DNA of 57,388 nucleotides from Syntrophomonadaceae bacterium. Its GTDB lineage: Bacteria; Bacillota_D; Dethiobacteria; DTU022; PWGO01. Shown here one piece after another: positions 25,966-34,758 of the stretch. Numbering within the stretch: position 1 is the stretch's first letter; each line of letters starts with the position of its first letter. The notes under the pieces were generated by a model. That model did no database searches and was not told where the DNA came from. It saw only the letters and a list, made by a program, of their open reading frames with translations. A program made the translations under genes and the position numbers. Where the stretch lies: positions 1 through 57,388 of the forward strand of contig PWGT01000019.1 of assembly GCA_003554535.1 (NCBI GenBank), read 5' to 3'.

Positions 25966-26136
25966 TTATTCCAACTCTACCAGGGACCCATCCTCATCTA
26001 CGAAGTAAAGGCGAATCTCATTATCTCCTTCAAATTGAAACTCAAGAAGGCAATTCCAGCAATAATAATGGCGATTACCGATCTTACCAGTAAGAGATTG
26101 TTTACAAGCCGGGCATGCTATTGATTCGTAATGCAT
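25966..26136 (-). CDS. Small zinc-ribbon protein, 56 residues
   Basis: A short gene with a perfect Shine-Dalgarno (AAGGAGGGG, 6 bases before the ATG at 26134-26136). The product begins MHYESIACPACKQSL and has a second pair CWNC 15 residues later, so two CxxC-type knuckles that should bind zinc. The rest is an acidic beta-hairpin ending EDGSLVELE. It lies between mnmA and the AI-2E gene. Function unknown; the coding pattern and ribosome site make it convincing as a gene. Confidence 0.75.
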   Translation of the reverse strand: MHYESIACPACKQSLTGKIGNRHYYCWNCLLEFQFEGDNEIRLYFVDEDGSLVELE

Positions 26137-26312
26137 TTTTCCCCTCCTTGGAGTATTTACAAGTTATTAATTGGCCGCAAACTTATTATTTCCGGGACAG
26201 ATACGAATAATGCAACCAGAAAAAGCAAACGTCTGGTTAATAGTTTCTTTTTCATTCTTTTATTGCCATCTAAATTAATTGTTTAAAGATAGCATGCCCT
26301 TAATTGTAAATA

Positions 26313-27404
26313 TTAAAGAGAAGATGTAATAATTCCGCCGCCTAAAACAATATCCGGACCGATATAGAAAACAACAGATTGACCAGGAGTAACTGCTCTT
26401 TGAGGCTGATGAAAGAGGAGGCGAGCATTGCCTTCATTATCAGGAGGATAAAGGATAGCGGGCACTTCCGAAGCTTGATAACGAATTCGGGCATTTACTT
26501 CCATAGGTTCTTCAGGCTCTTCCCGGGCAATAAAATTAAGTGAAGAAGCAATCAAACCCTTGTGGTATGTTTCTTCATGTGACCCCACCACCAGAGTATT
26601 ATCTTTTGTTCTTATCTCAATCACATAAAGTGGCTCCGAAGCGGTAATACCCAAACCCCTCCTTTGCCCTATGGTATAGTAAGGAAGTCCCTTGTGTTCG
26701 CCAAGCACGTTGCCAGCAGTATCCACAATAGGACCGGGAGAAAAAGAACCCACTCGGGAACTTAAAAATTCACGATAATCATTGCCGGGAATAAAACACA
26801 CTTCCTGGCTCTCACCTTTTTCAGCCACAGGAAGACCTAACTCGTAAGCTTTTTGCCGCACCTGCTCTTTATGTAGATCTCCCAGGGGGAAGAGGGCCCG
26901 GCCAAGTTGCTCCTGAGTTAAATGATAGAGGGTGTATGACTGATCTTTACTGGGATCAACCCCCTTTTGCAAATAATAACGGCCACGGGAATTATCCCAT
27001 CCTTTACGCACATAGTGCCCAGTAGCCAGGGCACTGGCTTCTAATCCCTCTATTTTATTTAAAAGAGAGCCAAACTTTATTTTTGCATTGCAAACAACGC
27101 ATGGATTGGGGGTGCGCCCCCGGCAATATTCTTCTATGAAATTATCTACTACTTCTTGGCGAAATTCGTCCTTCATGTTTAGGGTATAATGGGCGATACC
27201 AAGGTGATCCGCTACACGGCGAGCATCTTGAACATCCTCCAGGGAACAGCAACCTTGTGCCGGTTGATCTTCATAACGAGGATCAACCCAAAGCCGCATA
27301 GTTAATCCGAAGGGTTGGTAACCTTTTTCTAAAAGGACAGCTGCTGCCACAGAACTATCTACTCCTCCGCTCATGGCCACTGCCACCATGCTACCTTTTG
27401 CCAT
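26313..27404 (-). CDS. mnmA: tRNA-uridine 2-sulfurtransferase MnmA
   Basis: 363 residues. The PP-loop SGGVDSSVAAAVL binds ATP. Catalytic Cys lie in NPCVVCN (about 103) and EVCFI (about 200). It thiolates U34 of Lys, Glu and Gln tRNAs, using sulfur from a cysteine desulfurase. That partner (iscS/nifS), often adjacent, is not present here. GAGGTG precedes the ATG. Confidence 0.97.
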   Translation of the reverse strand: MAKGSMVAVAMSGGVDSSVAAAVLLEKGYQPFGLTMRLWVDPRYEDQPAQGCCSLEDVQDARRVADHLGIAHYTLNMKDEFRQEVVDNFIEEYCRGRTPNPCVVCNAKIKFGSLLNKIEGLEASALATGHYVRKGWDNSRGRYYLQKGVDPSKDQSYTLYHLTQEQLGRALFPLGDLHKEQVRQKAYELGLPVAEKGESQEVCFIPGNDYREFLSSRVGSFSPGPIVDTAGNVLGEHKGLPYYTIGQRRGLGITASEPLYVIEIRTKDNTLVVGSHEETYHKGLIASSLNFIAREEPEEPMEVNARIRYQASEVPAILYPPDNEGNARLLFHQPQRAVTPGQSVVFYIGPDIVLGGGIITSSL

Positions 27405-27481
27405 GCCAAATCACCTCTGAAATCTTTAATCGTCGGGAAACCCGGGTAAAACTTAAACCTGCCCAAAACCGCCAAGTAGTA

Positions 27482-28105
27482 TCAAGGCCGTAAAATCTCT
27501 ATTTTCCCCTTTCCGCGGGTGGCATCATGCACAAAGTGGGAAAAATTCTCTACCTCTGTTGGTCGCAAAAGGCATTCCACAGTTACTTCCGAGCCGTAAT
27601 CAATATTTTTAACCTCCCCCCGGAAAGAAGAAACCGCCTTCAGGACTGCCCCCACATCTTCATAGGGGACTTTTGCCATCAGGTTTTCCCTGTATTCCCG
27701 GCTTGTCAAAGGAGCTTGCTGCAAACACTCTTCGGCAGCAGAACGATATGCGCGAATCAATCCTCCTACTCCCAGCTTCACTCCCCCAAAATATCGGCTG
27801 ACCACCAGCGCCACATCGCTAACTCCAGCTTTTTGGATGGCGCTCAATACAGGAGGGCCACCACTCCCGGCAGGCTCTCGATCATCAGAGGATCTTTCCA
27901 GGGCTCCATCCCCTTCTCCTAGCCGATAAGCGAACACATGGTGAGTTGCATCGGGGAATTCCTCCCGCACTATCTGAATAAACTGTCTGGCTTCTTCCTC
28001 ATTTTCCACCGGGGCTGCAGAAGCAATAAAACGGCATTTACCCACAGGCAAGCGGACCCTGGTTTTGTCCTCCAGGATAAAATACCCTCCGGGATTATCA
28101 CTCAT
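27482..28105 (-). CDS. YigZ / IMPACT family protein
   Basis: 207 residues from the ATG at 28103-28105, chosen because GGTGA is 5 bases upstream; a longer in-frame ORF lies inside rarA. Motifs KCRFIASAAPVENEEEA, SDDREPAGSGGPP and VVSRYFGGVKLGVGGLIRAYR are typical. The C-terminal half has the EF-G domain IV-like fold. Function not established; relatives of eukaryotic IMPACT influence translation. It overlaps the end of rarA by 8 bases, so the genes are coupled. Confidence 0.92.
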   Translation of the reverse strand: MSDNPGGYFILEDKTRVRLPVGKCRFIASAAPVENEEEARQFIQIVREEFPDATHHVFAYRLGEGDGALERSSDDREPAGSGGPPVLSAIQKAGVSDVALVVSRYFGGVKLGVGGLIRAYRSAAEECLQQAPLTSREYRENLMAKVPYEDVGAVLKAVSSFRGEVKNIDYGSEVTVECLLRPTEVENFSHFVHDATRGKGKIEILRP

Positions 28106-29453
28106 GGGAATCACCATCTTCCTGCTTTGATGTAGAACGCAACTGGGCAAGGCGTTTTTTGAGCTGGGTTTCAAAGCCTATTTCTCGCGGGTAATAAAAC
28201 TTCTTGCCTGCAATCTGAGGAGGCAAGTATTCCTGTTCCACATATCCCCCCGGGTAGTCATGGGGATAAAGATAGCCTTTGCCATGCCCCAAGCGTTTAG
28301 CACCCTGGTAATTGCTATCCCGCAAGTGGGTGGGAACTTCTTCTTTTCCTCGACCCTGCCGGTCCACTTCCCGGAAGGCTTCTTCACCAGCCAAGTAGGC
28401 CGCGTTGCTTTTAGGAGCGGAAGCCAGGTAAGTGACCGCCTGAGATAAAATAATGCGCCCCTCAGGCATTCCCACCAGTTGCAGGCCATGCAAAGCAGAA
28501 ACAGCTACCTGAATAGCTCTGGGATCAGCATTGCCCACATCCTCAGAAGCACTTATGATCAAACGGCGAGCGATGAAAAGTGGATCCTCACCCCCACGCA
28601 ACATCCGGGCCATCCAGTAAAGAGCGGCATCGGGATCCGAACCCCGGATGGACTTTATTAATGCAGAGGCCATATCATAATGAGTGTCTCCATCTCGATG
28701 GTAATAATGAACCCGAGCAGCAAAAGCTTCCTCTGCTGCTATTTTATTCAAATGAGAAGTTCCATTCTCATCAGAATCTACTGTATAGGCCGCTAATTCC
28801 AGGGCATCAAGTGCTGCCCTGGCATCCCCATTGGCCTTGCGAGCTAAGGTGTGCAGTGCTTCTTCATCTACCTGCAGTTTCATATTTCCCAATCCCCTCT
28901 CTTTTTCATCAAGGGCGCGGCGCAATAACTCAATAATATTATCTTCACTCAATGATTGAAATTGATAGATCCGCACCCGGGAAAGAAGAGGGGGCGTCAG
29001 GTAAAAAAACGGATTTTCAGTAGTAGCTCCAATAAAAAGCAAAGTCCCTTCTTCAATAGCAGATAGCAAAGCATCCTGCTGGGATTTGTTGAACCTGTGA
29101 ATTTCATCCAAAAACAGGATGGTACGTTTTTCTTCAGCTCCCCAGCGATTTCTGGCTTCTTCAATAACTTTTCTTACTTCAGCCACATTGGCCGAAACTG
29201 CATTTAACTGGATAAAATAAGCACTAGTTTGATTGGCAATAAGGCGGGCCAGGGTGGTTTTGCCGGTGCCCGGTGGGCCATAAAAAAGGCAAGAAGATAG
29301 CCTATCGCGAAGGATTGCTTTCCGCAACGGAGTATCTTCCCCTAAAATCTCTTCCTGCCCAATGAATTCATCAAGGGTGAGGGGGCGCATGCGATAGGCA
29401 AGAGGCCCTTCTTGTTTAATTTTTTCTTGCCAGTGGTAACTAAATAAATCCAA
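28098..29453 (-). CDS. rarA: Replication-associated recombination protein A (RarA/MgsA)
   Basis: 451 residues of AAA+ clamp-loader-like ATPase. Walker A is GPPGTGKTTLARL (about 60), Walker B is TILFLDEIHRF (about 110), and GATTENPFF is sensor 1. The C-terminal tetramerisation region ends with YYPREIGFE. It acts at stalled forks. The TTG at 29451-29453 is preferred because GAGGTG lies 6 bases upstream and the family begins MDLF; the upstream GTG overlaps that Shine-Dalgarno. Confidence 0.95.
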   Translation of the reverse strand: MDLFSYHWQEKIKQEGPLAYRMRPLTLDEFIGQEEILGEDTPLRKAILRDRLSSCLFYGPPGTGKTTLARLIANQTSAYFIQLNAVSANVAEVRKVIEEARNRWGAEEKRTILFLDEIHRFNKSQQDALLSAIEEGTLLFIGATTENPFFYLTPPLLSRVRIYQFQSLSEDNIIELLRRALDEKERGLGNMKLQVDEEALHTLARKANGDARAALDALELAAYTVDSDENGTSHLNKIAAEEAFAARVHYYHRDGDTHYDMASALIKSIRGSDPDAALYWMARMLRGGEDPLFIARRLIISASEDVGNADPRAIQVAVSALHGLQLVGMPEGRIILSQAVTYLASAPKSNAAYLAGEEAFREVDRQGRGKEEVPTHLRDSNYQGAKRLGHGKGYLYPHDYPGGYVEQEYLPPQIAGKKFYYPREIGFETQLKKRLAQLRSTSKQEDGDSHE

Positions 29454-29498
29454 AGCTTGCACCTCACTGAGTTATAGCTTTTCTTAACATTTGAAATA

Positions 29499-30863
29499 TC
29501 AGCAAGTAGTTGATTTTTCATTTATTTTGGATTTTATATATAGAGCACATTCCAGCCTTTTTTTCTGCAATGCACATTCCAGTTCATATGGTTGGTGAAA
29601 GCTGCCATTTACCAATCTGGCAGCTGCTCGGCAACCTCCGCCACAATGATATCGGGCCCAGCAAGAAGCACATTTGCCGTGAAGAGGTCCTGCCGGGGGG
29701 AAAGCTTCGGAAGAAGGAGGAATGAAGTTTGGAAGTTGGCGAACATTGCCCAAACACAAAGATTCATCACCTACCAACTGGTGGCAGGGGTATAGCTCGC
29801 CGGTAGGAGTTACTGCCAAGTATTCATTCCCTGCTCCACATCCGGACAATCTTTTATAGACGCAGGGGCCCCTATCCAGGTCCACTGCAAAGTGAAAAAA
29901 GTCAAAAGGGTCTTTCTCATGTAACTTTTGCAAATAATACTCAGCCAAACGCTCGTATTCTTTTTCCAAGTATGGCAAGTCTTTTTGTGATAAGGCCCAA
30001 TCGTCTTCTGGAGAAGAAACAGCCGGCTCCAGGGAGATATTACGAAATCCAAGATCCACCATGTGAGCAACGTCCTTGCTAAAATCCAGGTTATAGCTAG
30101 TGAAAGTTCCCCGGACATAATAATTCCCATTCCACCTGGCTAAAAAATTTAAAAGACGCTCTTTTACCTTTTCATAACTAGGATCTCCACCTGGAGAACG
30201 ACGCATGCGATCATGGACTTCTTTGCGGCCATCCAGGCTAAGGATAACACTAAAACCTTCTGCTTGCAGGTAATTGATTACATCTTCTGTAAGAAGAAGT
30301 CCGTTAGTGGTTAGAGTGAACCCAAATTCTACTCCTGTTTCTCTGGCACGCTGACGAGCATAAGCAGTAGTTTCCTTAACCGTTTCAAAGTTCAATAAAG
30401 GTTCTCCCCCGAAATAATCTACCTCTAAACGCTTTCGGCCTCCGGAATTGTCCAGCAAAAAATCTATGGCAACCTTTCCCACTTCTGGGGACATGAGGCT
30501 ATCTTCCCCTCCATAACTTCCTTCACCTGCAAAACAATAACGACAGGAAAGGTTGCAAGTATGAGCGATATTCAAACATAAAGCTTTAACCATTGACTCG
30601 GAAGTACCTGTTGTTTCAAGAGGAGAACCCCACAGTAAATCTTGCTGCTGCAGATAGTTAATTTCTTCCAGGGTCTCGGTTATATCTTGCGTAAAATATT
30701 CATCCGCCAAAATTTCTTTAATACGGCCTACTGGATAACCTGCATCCAACAAGGACATTACTTTCCAGGCCAAGTCATCAACCTGGTGCAGAGTGTCACT
30801 TTCCACATCAAATACCAGTTTTTCGCCGTTTATTTCAAACTGGTGAATTCTGGGTGACTTCAA
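29499..30863 (-). CDS. scfB: SCIFF peptide radical SAM maturase (ranthipeptide thioether synthase)
   Basis: 454 residues in three parts. An N-terminal PqqD-like peptide-recognition domain (about 5-85) is followed by a radical SAM core with CNLSCRYCFAG (about 104-114) for the [4Fe-4S]-SAM cluster. The C-terminal SPASM region has CGAGNEYLAVTPTGELYPCHQL and CASCWARYHCGGGC, which bind auxiliary clusters. The enzyme makes sulfur-to-carbon thioether crosslinks in the SCIFF peptide. TTG start overlapping the peptide gene's stop (TTGA), so the two are translated together. The symbol follows common use for this family. Confidence 0.95.
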   Translation of the reverse strand: MKSPRIHQFEINGEKLVFDVESDTLHQVDDLAWKVMSLLDAGYPVGRIKEILADEYFTQDITETLEEINYLQQQDLLWGSPLETTGTSESMVKALCLNIAHTCNLSCRYCFAGEGSYGGEDSLMSPEVGKVAIDFLLDNSGGRKRLEVDYFGGEPLLNFETVKETTAYARQRARETGVEFGFTLTTNGLLLTEDVINYLQAEGFSVILSLDGRKEVHDRMRRSPGGDPSYEKVKERLLNFLARWNGNYYVRGTFTSYNLDFSKDVAHMVDLGFRNISLEPAVSSPEDDWALSQKDLPYLEKEYERLAEYYLQKLHEKDPFDFFHFAVDLDRGPCVYKRLSGCGAGNEYLAVTPTGELYPCHQLVGDESLCLGNVRQLPNFIPPSSEAFPPAGPLHGKCASCWARYHCGGGCRAAARLVNGSFHQPYELECALQKKRLECALYIKSKINEKSTTC

Positions 30864-31033
30864 ATTTTTACCCCACCCCGGTTATTAGGTTTTACTTTCT
30901 CCATCTGAACACATACCTGGTTCCCTACCGTGCAAGAAGTTTTACATGCAGACTGGCAAGAAGTAGGGCATTCACGGCAGCCAACCGTCTCCCTTGCTAC
31001 TTTCTCTGAATTTACGGGGCGAATATGTTTCAT
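30860..31033 (-). CDS. scfA: SCIFF ranthipeptide precursor
   Basis: 57 residues from ATG (31031-31033) with GGAGG 8 bases upstream. MKHIRPVNSEKV is followed by six Cys at 19, 22, 26, 30, 34 and 41 in the conserved pattern CRECPTSCQSACKTSCTVGN. This is the near-universal clostridial SCIFF peptide. The C-terminus runs 16 residues beyond the last Cys (VQMEKVKPNNRGGVKI), whereas most SCIFF peptides end within a few residues. Linked ranthipeptides have been tied to quorum-like and metabolic regulation in clostridia; the role here is unknown. Confidence 0.95.
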   Translation of the reverse strand: MKHIRPVNSEKVARETVGCRECPTSCQSACKTSCTVGNQVCVQMEKVKPNNRGGVKI

Positions 31034-31087
31034 TGCATCTTCCTCCATTCATTTGATTTCCTCTTTTACGCCTGTTATTATAACACG

Positions 31088-31119
31088 AAAAAAAAGGAGC
31101 GTGAACATGACACTCCTTT
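31088..31119 (-). terminator. Intrinsic terminator overlapping the SCIFF promoter region
   Basis: On the minus strand, AAAGGAGTGT pairs with ACGCTCCTTT (one G-U pair), followed by TTTTTTTT. It stops the histidine kinase transcript. A TATAAT for the SCIFF gene lies right after it (31077-31082), with only a weak -35 (TTCACG, 31100-31105) inside the hairpin. Confidence 0.8.
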
Positions 31120-31149
31120 CTCTCCGGTTCCTATTTTTAAGGCTACCCC

Positions 31150-32778
31150 TTATTCCCCATTTATAACTTCATAGAGAACCTTAGATAAAATCTCTATTTT
31201 AAATGGTTTGCCTAAAAAACTTTTTACCTCTTTAAATGCCTCCTCGTTGGCAAGCTTCTGCTCAGAAGCATGACCGCTCATTACTACTACCTGAACTTCC
31301 GGGTCAATCTGAGTAAGTTCTTTAATAGTTTCTTTGCCATTTAAGCCGCCAGGAATTTCCACATCCATAAGAATTAAATCATAAGGGGAGTTTTGTGATT
31401 TTGCTTCCTGGTAAATTTCAATTGCTTCTTGCCCGTCACAAGCAAAATCAGGTTGGTACCCCAGCATGGAAAGCATCTTCCCGGTTATATAACGAACTTC
31501 AGGCTCATCTTCCATGACCAGAATTTTACCCTCGCCAGGGTATATATCGGAAGAAGACAATGATTCATATTCAACTTCCTCATGGACCGCTGGCAAGTAG
31601 ATAGTAAATGTGCTACCCTGGCCCGGTTTAGAATTTACATCAATAAAGCCACCATGCATTTCTACTATGGAGGCTACTATGGGTAACCCCAGACCAGTGC
31701 CTTCCCTTTTGGTTGTAAAAAAAGGAGAAAATGCTTGACTCATTTCCTCTCTGGACATTCCCACACCCTCGTCTTTAATCGATAACCTCACATATTCTTT
31801 TTCGGCTTTAGCCGCAATCTCTTCTACATACTGCCCTTCCCAAACATTGTCTAAATATATCTCTATCTTTCCGCCACCGGGCATAGCCTGGACAGCATTT
31901 ATTAAAAGATTGTTTACTACCTGGGCTATTTGAGATTCATCTACCTCCACCGCAGGAACTTTTCCTTTAACTATAACTTCGCTAGTAGCACTGGTACCGC
32001 TCAAAGCGAACCTGGCAAGATCTTGCACCTGTTCATCCAGGGAACAAACTTGCTTTTTGGATATGCTGTCCCGGGTGAAGCTAAATAACTGACAGGCAAG
32101 ATCTTTGGCCTGCATAACAGATTTTTCCATGCCCTCCACGATTGGAAGCAATTTGACAGGGTTATAAATATTTTTCCGGCAAAGAGTAATATTCCCCAGC
32201 ATGATAGCCAGGAAATTATTAAAATCATGAGCCACTCCACCGGCAATAGTGCTCATTAAAGCTAATTTATCAAGTTCTATGAGCTGTTCTTCTTTTAATC
32301 GCCGCTCCTCAATATTATGAATGATAGTTTGCATCAAGATTTTTTCTCCATAGTTACTGGCTTTCTTTTCATAATATGTATGCAATTCAAGATCTTCTTC
32401 AGTGCTCTGGCTATTTTTTAACCTTGCTTTCAATATTCCAGCACCATTTTTTTCTTTTACCTTTTGCAGATGCTCTTCAAAATCCTCATCTTCAGCAAAA
32501 ATAAAAAAGTCCTGGAAAGAACAATATTTTAAATCTTCAGGGTTGTCCACTTGAAAAAGCTCGGCAGCAGCAGAGTTAGCCTCGAAGATAATGTCACCGT
32601 CATGGATAATAAAGGGGAAGGAGATAAACTCAAAAACTGTGTTCAAATCAATTAAGGCAGATGGTCCGTCATTGGAAATGTAACACTGCATCAACTTACC
32701 ATTTTTTTTAATCGAATTTCTTTGAGAAACTTCAGGGGTCAAATACTTGGCCAACCTTGGTAGTTCATACAATAGCAT
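31150..32778 (-). CDS. Hybrid sensor histidine kinase (PAS-HisKA-HATPase-receiver)
   Basis: 542 residues, soluble, with no membrane segment. A PAS-like sensor (about 45-155) is followed by HisKA with phospho-acceptor His184 in GGVAHDFNN, an ATPase domain (NNLLINAVQAMP, DEGVGMS, GTGLGLPIV), and a C-terminal receiver with Asp472 in LILMDVEIPGG. HAxDFNN-type kinases often belong to cytosolic phosphorelays. The cognate output is not obvious: no HPt protein or classical regulator follows. AAGGAGG precedes the ATG. Confidence 0.92.
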   Translation of the reverse strand: MLLYELPRLAKYLTPEVSQRNSIKKNGKLMQCYISNDGPSALIDLNTVFEFISFPFIIHDGDIIFEANSAAAELFQVDNPEDLKYCSFQDFFIFAEDEDFEEHLQKVKEKNGAGILKARLKNSQSTEEDLELHTYYEKKASNYGEKILMQTIIHNIEERRLKEEQLIELDKLALMSTIAGGVAHDFNNFLAIMLGNITLCRKNIYNPVKLLPIVEGMEKSVMQAKDLACQLFSFTRDSISKKQVCSLDEQVQDLARFALSGTSATSEVIVKGKVPAVEVDESQIAQVVNNLLINAVQAMPGGGKIEIYLDNVWEGQYVEEIAAKAEKEYVRLSIKDEGVGMSREEMSQAFSPFFTTKREGTGLGLPIVASIVEMHGGFIDVNSKPGQGSTFTIYLPAVHEEVEYESLSSSDIYPGEGKILVMEDEPEVRYITGKMLSMLGYQPDFACDGQEAIEIYQEAKSQNSPYDLILMDVEIPGGLNGKETIKELTQIDPEVQVVVMSGHASEQKLANEEAFKEVKSFLGKPFKIEILSKVLYEVINGE

Positions 32779-33021
32779 ATACCCTCCTTGGTCATGTCCT
32801 CTCTGACCGGCAAACGGAAGTATATACTATTAGAAAAGTTACTGGATCTAAAGTGCTCTTTTTATTTTTTTGTTAGTGAGTTTTGCCATGTACAGATTGA
32901 CAACTTGTATTTTATTTGCAACCTTTAATTACATCATTTCAAATTTTATTATTTGTTAACAAAATTTTCAAGACAAAATAACATACAGTTTTATTAAATG
33001 CACACTTAATTTTATATTTGG

Positions 33022-33035
33022 TTAAGTATACTTAA
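33022..33035. promoter_or_regulatory. 14-bp palindrome between the LytTR regulator and the kinase
   Basis: TTAAGTATACTTAA is a perfect palindrome 6 bases after the LytTR regulator stop, followed on the plus strand by T7. It lies in the 262-base gap before the kinase gene (32779-33040), which is otherwise AT-rich without a clear promoter. It could be an operator or a weak plus-direction terminator. Confidence 0.3.
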
Positions 33036-33040
33036 TTTTT

Positions 33041-33787
33041 TTATAACTGCTCATACTTTGTAGGGTAAAGATGAGTAAAGCGAGATTGTATTTCCTTTTT
33101 GTACTTGCGGGAGAAATAACACTTGTCTCCATTGCTCATAAGCAGAGAGTTATCACTAAATGATATTTTTAAGACATGATGGGGATTTATCACATAGGAA
33201 CGATGACAGCGAATAAAACCATATCTCTCATATTCCGCAGCAATTTTTTTCAAAGGTTCATAACTCTTAATTAACCCGCTTGTCAAATAAATCTTTAACA
33301 AAGGGCCATCTTTTTCAAAATATATTATGTCGTTAGGATTAACCATGTAAACACTGCTACCAGATTTAAGAGGGATTTTGGAATCTATTTTGCCTAATTC
33401 AAAGCAATCATGATAAAGGTTGAGCAAAGAACTTTCAAAACGGGAAAACGTAACTGGCTTGAGCAAATAATCAAAAGTTTTTACCTGGAAGCTATCGAAG
33501 GTATATTGCTTATGACCCGTGATGAAGATAAAATAAGATCTTCGATCTTCCCTCCTAATTTTTCGGGCCAGTTCCAGGCCGTTCGTGTTTCCGGCAAGTT
33601 CGATATCTAAAATATAAACATTGATACGCTCAGTATATTCAAGAGCATAGTCCAGGACATCTTCAGCCCTTTCCGCTACTAGGGCCACTTTGGCTTGCAT
33701 TCCCTGCTCCTCAATAATCATATTGACCCATTTTTGCAAAAAATGATTATGGTCCGCATTGTCGTCGCAGATTACAATATACAGCAT
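33041..33787 (-). CDS. LytTR-type response regulator
   Basis: 248 residues from ATG (33785-33787), GGTGA 4 bases upstream. The receiver domain has the acidic pair DD at 8-9 and phospho-acceptor Asp61 in VYILDIELAG. A LytTR DNA-binding domain (about 135-240) includes IIYFEKDGPLLKIYL and FIRCHRSYVINPHHV. Such regulators usually work with histidine kinases of the HPK10 class, and none is present here. The adjacent hybrid kinase could feed it, but that is inference. TATAAT at 33811-33816 may be its -10. Confidence 0.92.
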   Translation of the reverse strand: MLYIVICDDNADHNHFLQKWVNMIIEEQGMQAKVALVAERAEDVLDYALEYTERINVYILDIELAGNTNGLELARKIRREDRRSYFIFITGHKQYTFDSFQVKTFDYLLKPVTFSRFESSLLNLYHDCFELGKIDSKIPLKSGSSVYMVNPNDIIYFEKDGPLLKIYLTSGLIKSYEPLKKIAAEYERYGFIRCHRSYVINPHHVLKISFSDNSLLMSNGDKCYFSRKYKKEIQSRFTHLYPTKYEQL

Positions 33788-34007
33788 AATATCACCAGAC
33801 AATCATCATTATTATAAATTAACAATTTTTAATTCAATTTAATATTGGTACTATTATTCATATTTGACACGATTACCCATTTTCCTTTTTTTAGAATTTT
33901 TGATTTAGTATGAATTTAACTCGCTTTTTGCAGATTGAACCTTAAGAAGCATATAAGGAGAAAAATAAAGAATCTAATCAGGTGGATTTTTTAATAAAAA
34001 GGTAGAG

Positions 34008-34667
34008 TTATTCTCTGCCGTTCTTATCATTAATATGATTTATCTTTAATACACTACGGATTATTTCCCAGTACATCTTTATGCGAGCCGCACTTCCTTT
34101 CCAGAGGCCCATCTTTTCTTCTTTCATTACATGAGAGAGATCTTTAAGCACAACCTCTTCCATTTGCAAGTTAGTTTCCTCTGCATAGGTATGTAAGGCA
34201 TACTCAACTCCAAATCGGGAAATATCCAGGTCAGATATCTCTTCAATAATCTTTTTCTTCAAGGCCCTTTGACCAGACAAAAAAGGAGTTATTTTTTGCG
34301 CAAAGTCAGTAGCCATGCGACCTTTCTCGAACAAGCCTACACTCATATCGGCACGATCTTCTAATACCGGATCGAGTAAAAGTTTTACATGTTCAGGAGT
34401 TAGCCCAATAAGATCGGCATCCAGAAACAAAATAACTTCCGTCTCTGTTACGTCGAGCCCTGCTTTTATGGCTCCACCCTTTCCCCGGTTAGTTAAAAGA
34501 TCTATTACTTCCACCCCATGCCTCCGGGCAATATCCACAGTGTTGTCAGTGGAACCATCACTAACAACTATGACTCTGTCTACCTCAGGTGTATTCTTTA
34601 AAGCATTCAGTACATCTGATATCGTCTTTTCTTCGTTAAATGCTGGTATTATGGCTGTTACATTCAT
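34008..34667 (-). CDS. Family 2 glycosyltransferase
   Basis: 219 residues from ATG (34665-34667) with GGAGGTG 6 bases upstream. GT-A fold motifs: IPAFNEEKTISDVL, VSDGSTDNT, and the metal-binding DAD in ILFLDADLIG (about 94). No membrane segments follow. The small size and AQKITPFLSGQRALKK resemble glucosyl-3-phosphoglycerate synthase and polyprenyl-phosphate transferases. The acceptor is unknown. Its location next to the isoprenoid and undecaprenyl genes is suggestive only. Confidence 0.88.
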   Translation of the reverse strand: MNVTAIIPAFNEEKTISDVLNALKNTPEVDRVIVVSDGSTDNTVDIARRHGVEVIDLLTNRGKGGAIKAGLDVTETEVILFLDADLIGLTPEHVKLLLDPVLEDRADMSVGLFEKGRMATDFAQKITPFLSGQRALKKKIIEEISDLDISRFGVEYALHTYAEETNLQMEEVVLKDLSHVMKEEKMGLWKGSAARIKMYWEIIRSVLKINHINDKNGRE

Positions 34668-34758
34668 CAATTTCACCTCCGTATGGGTAAAGCACTGGCT
34701 CAGGTTGTTTAACAAATTCCAAGCATCTCAATAATTTCACCAAAAAAAAATCAATCTG

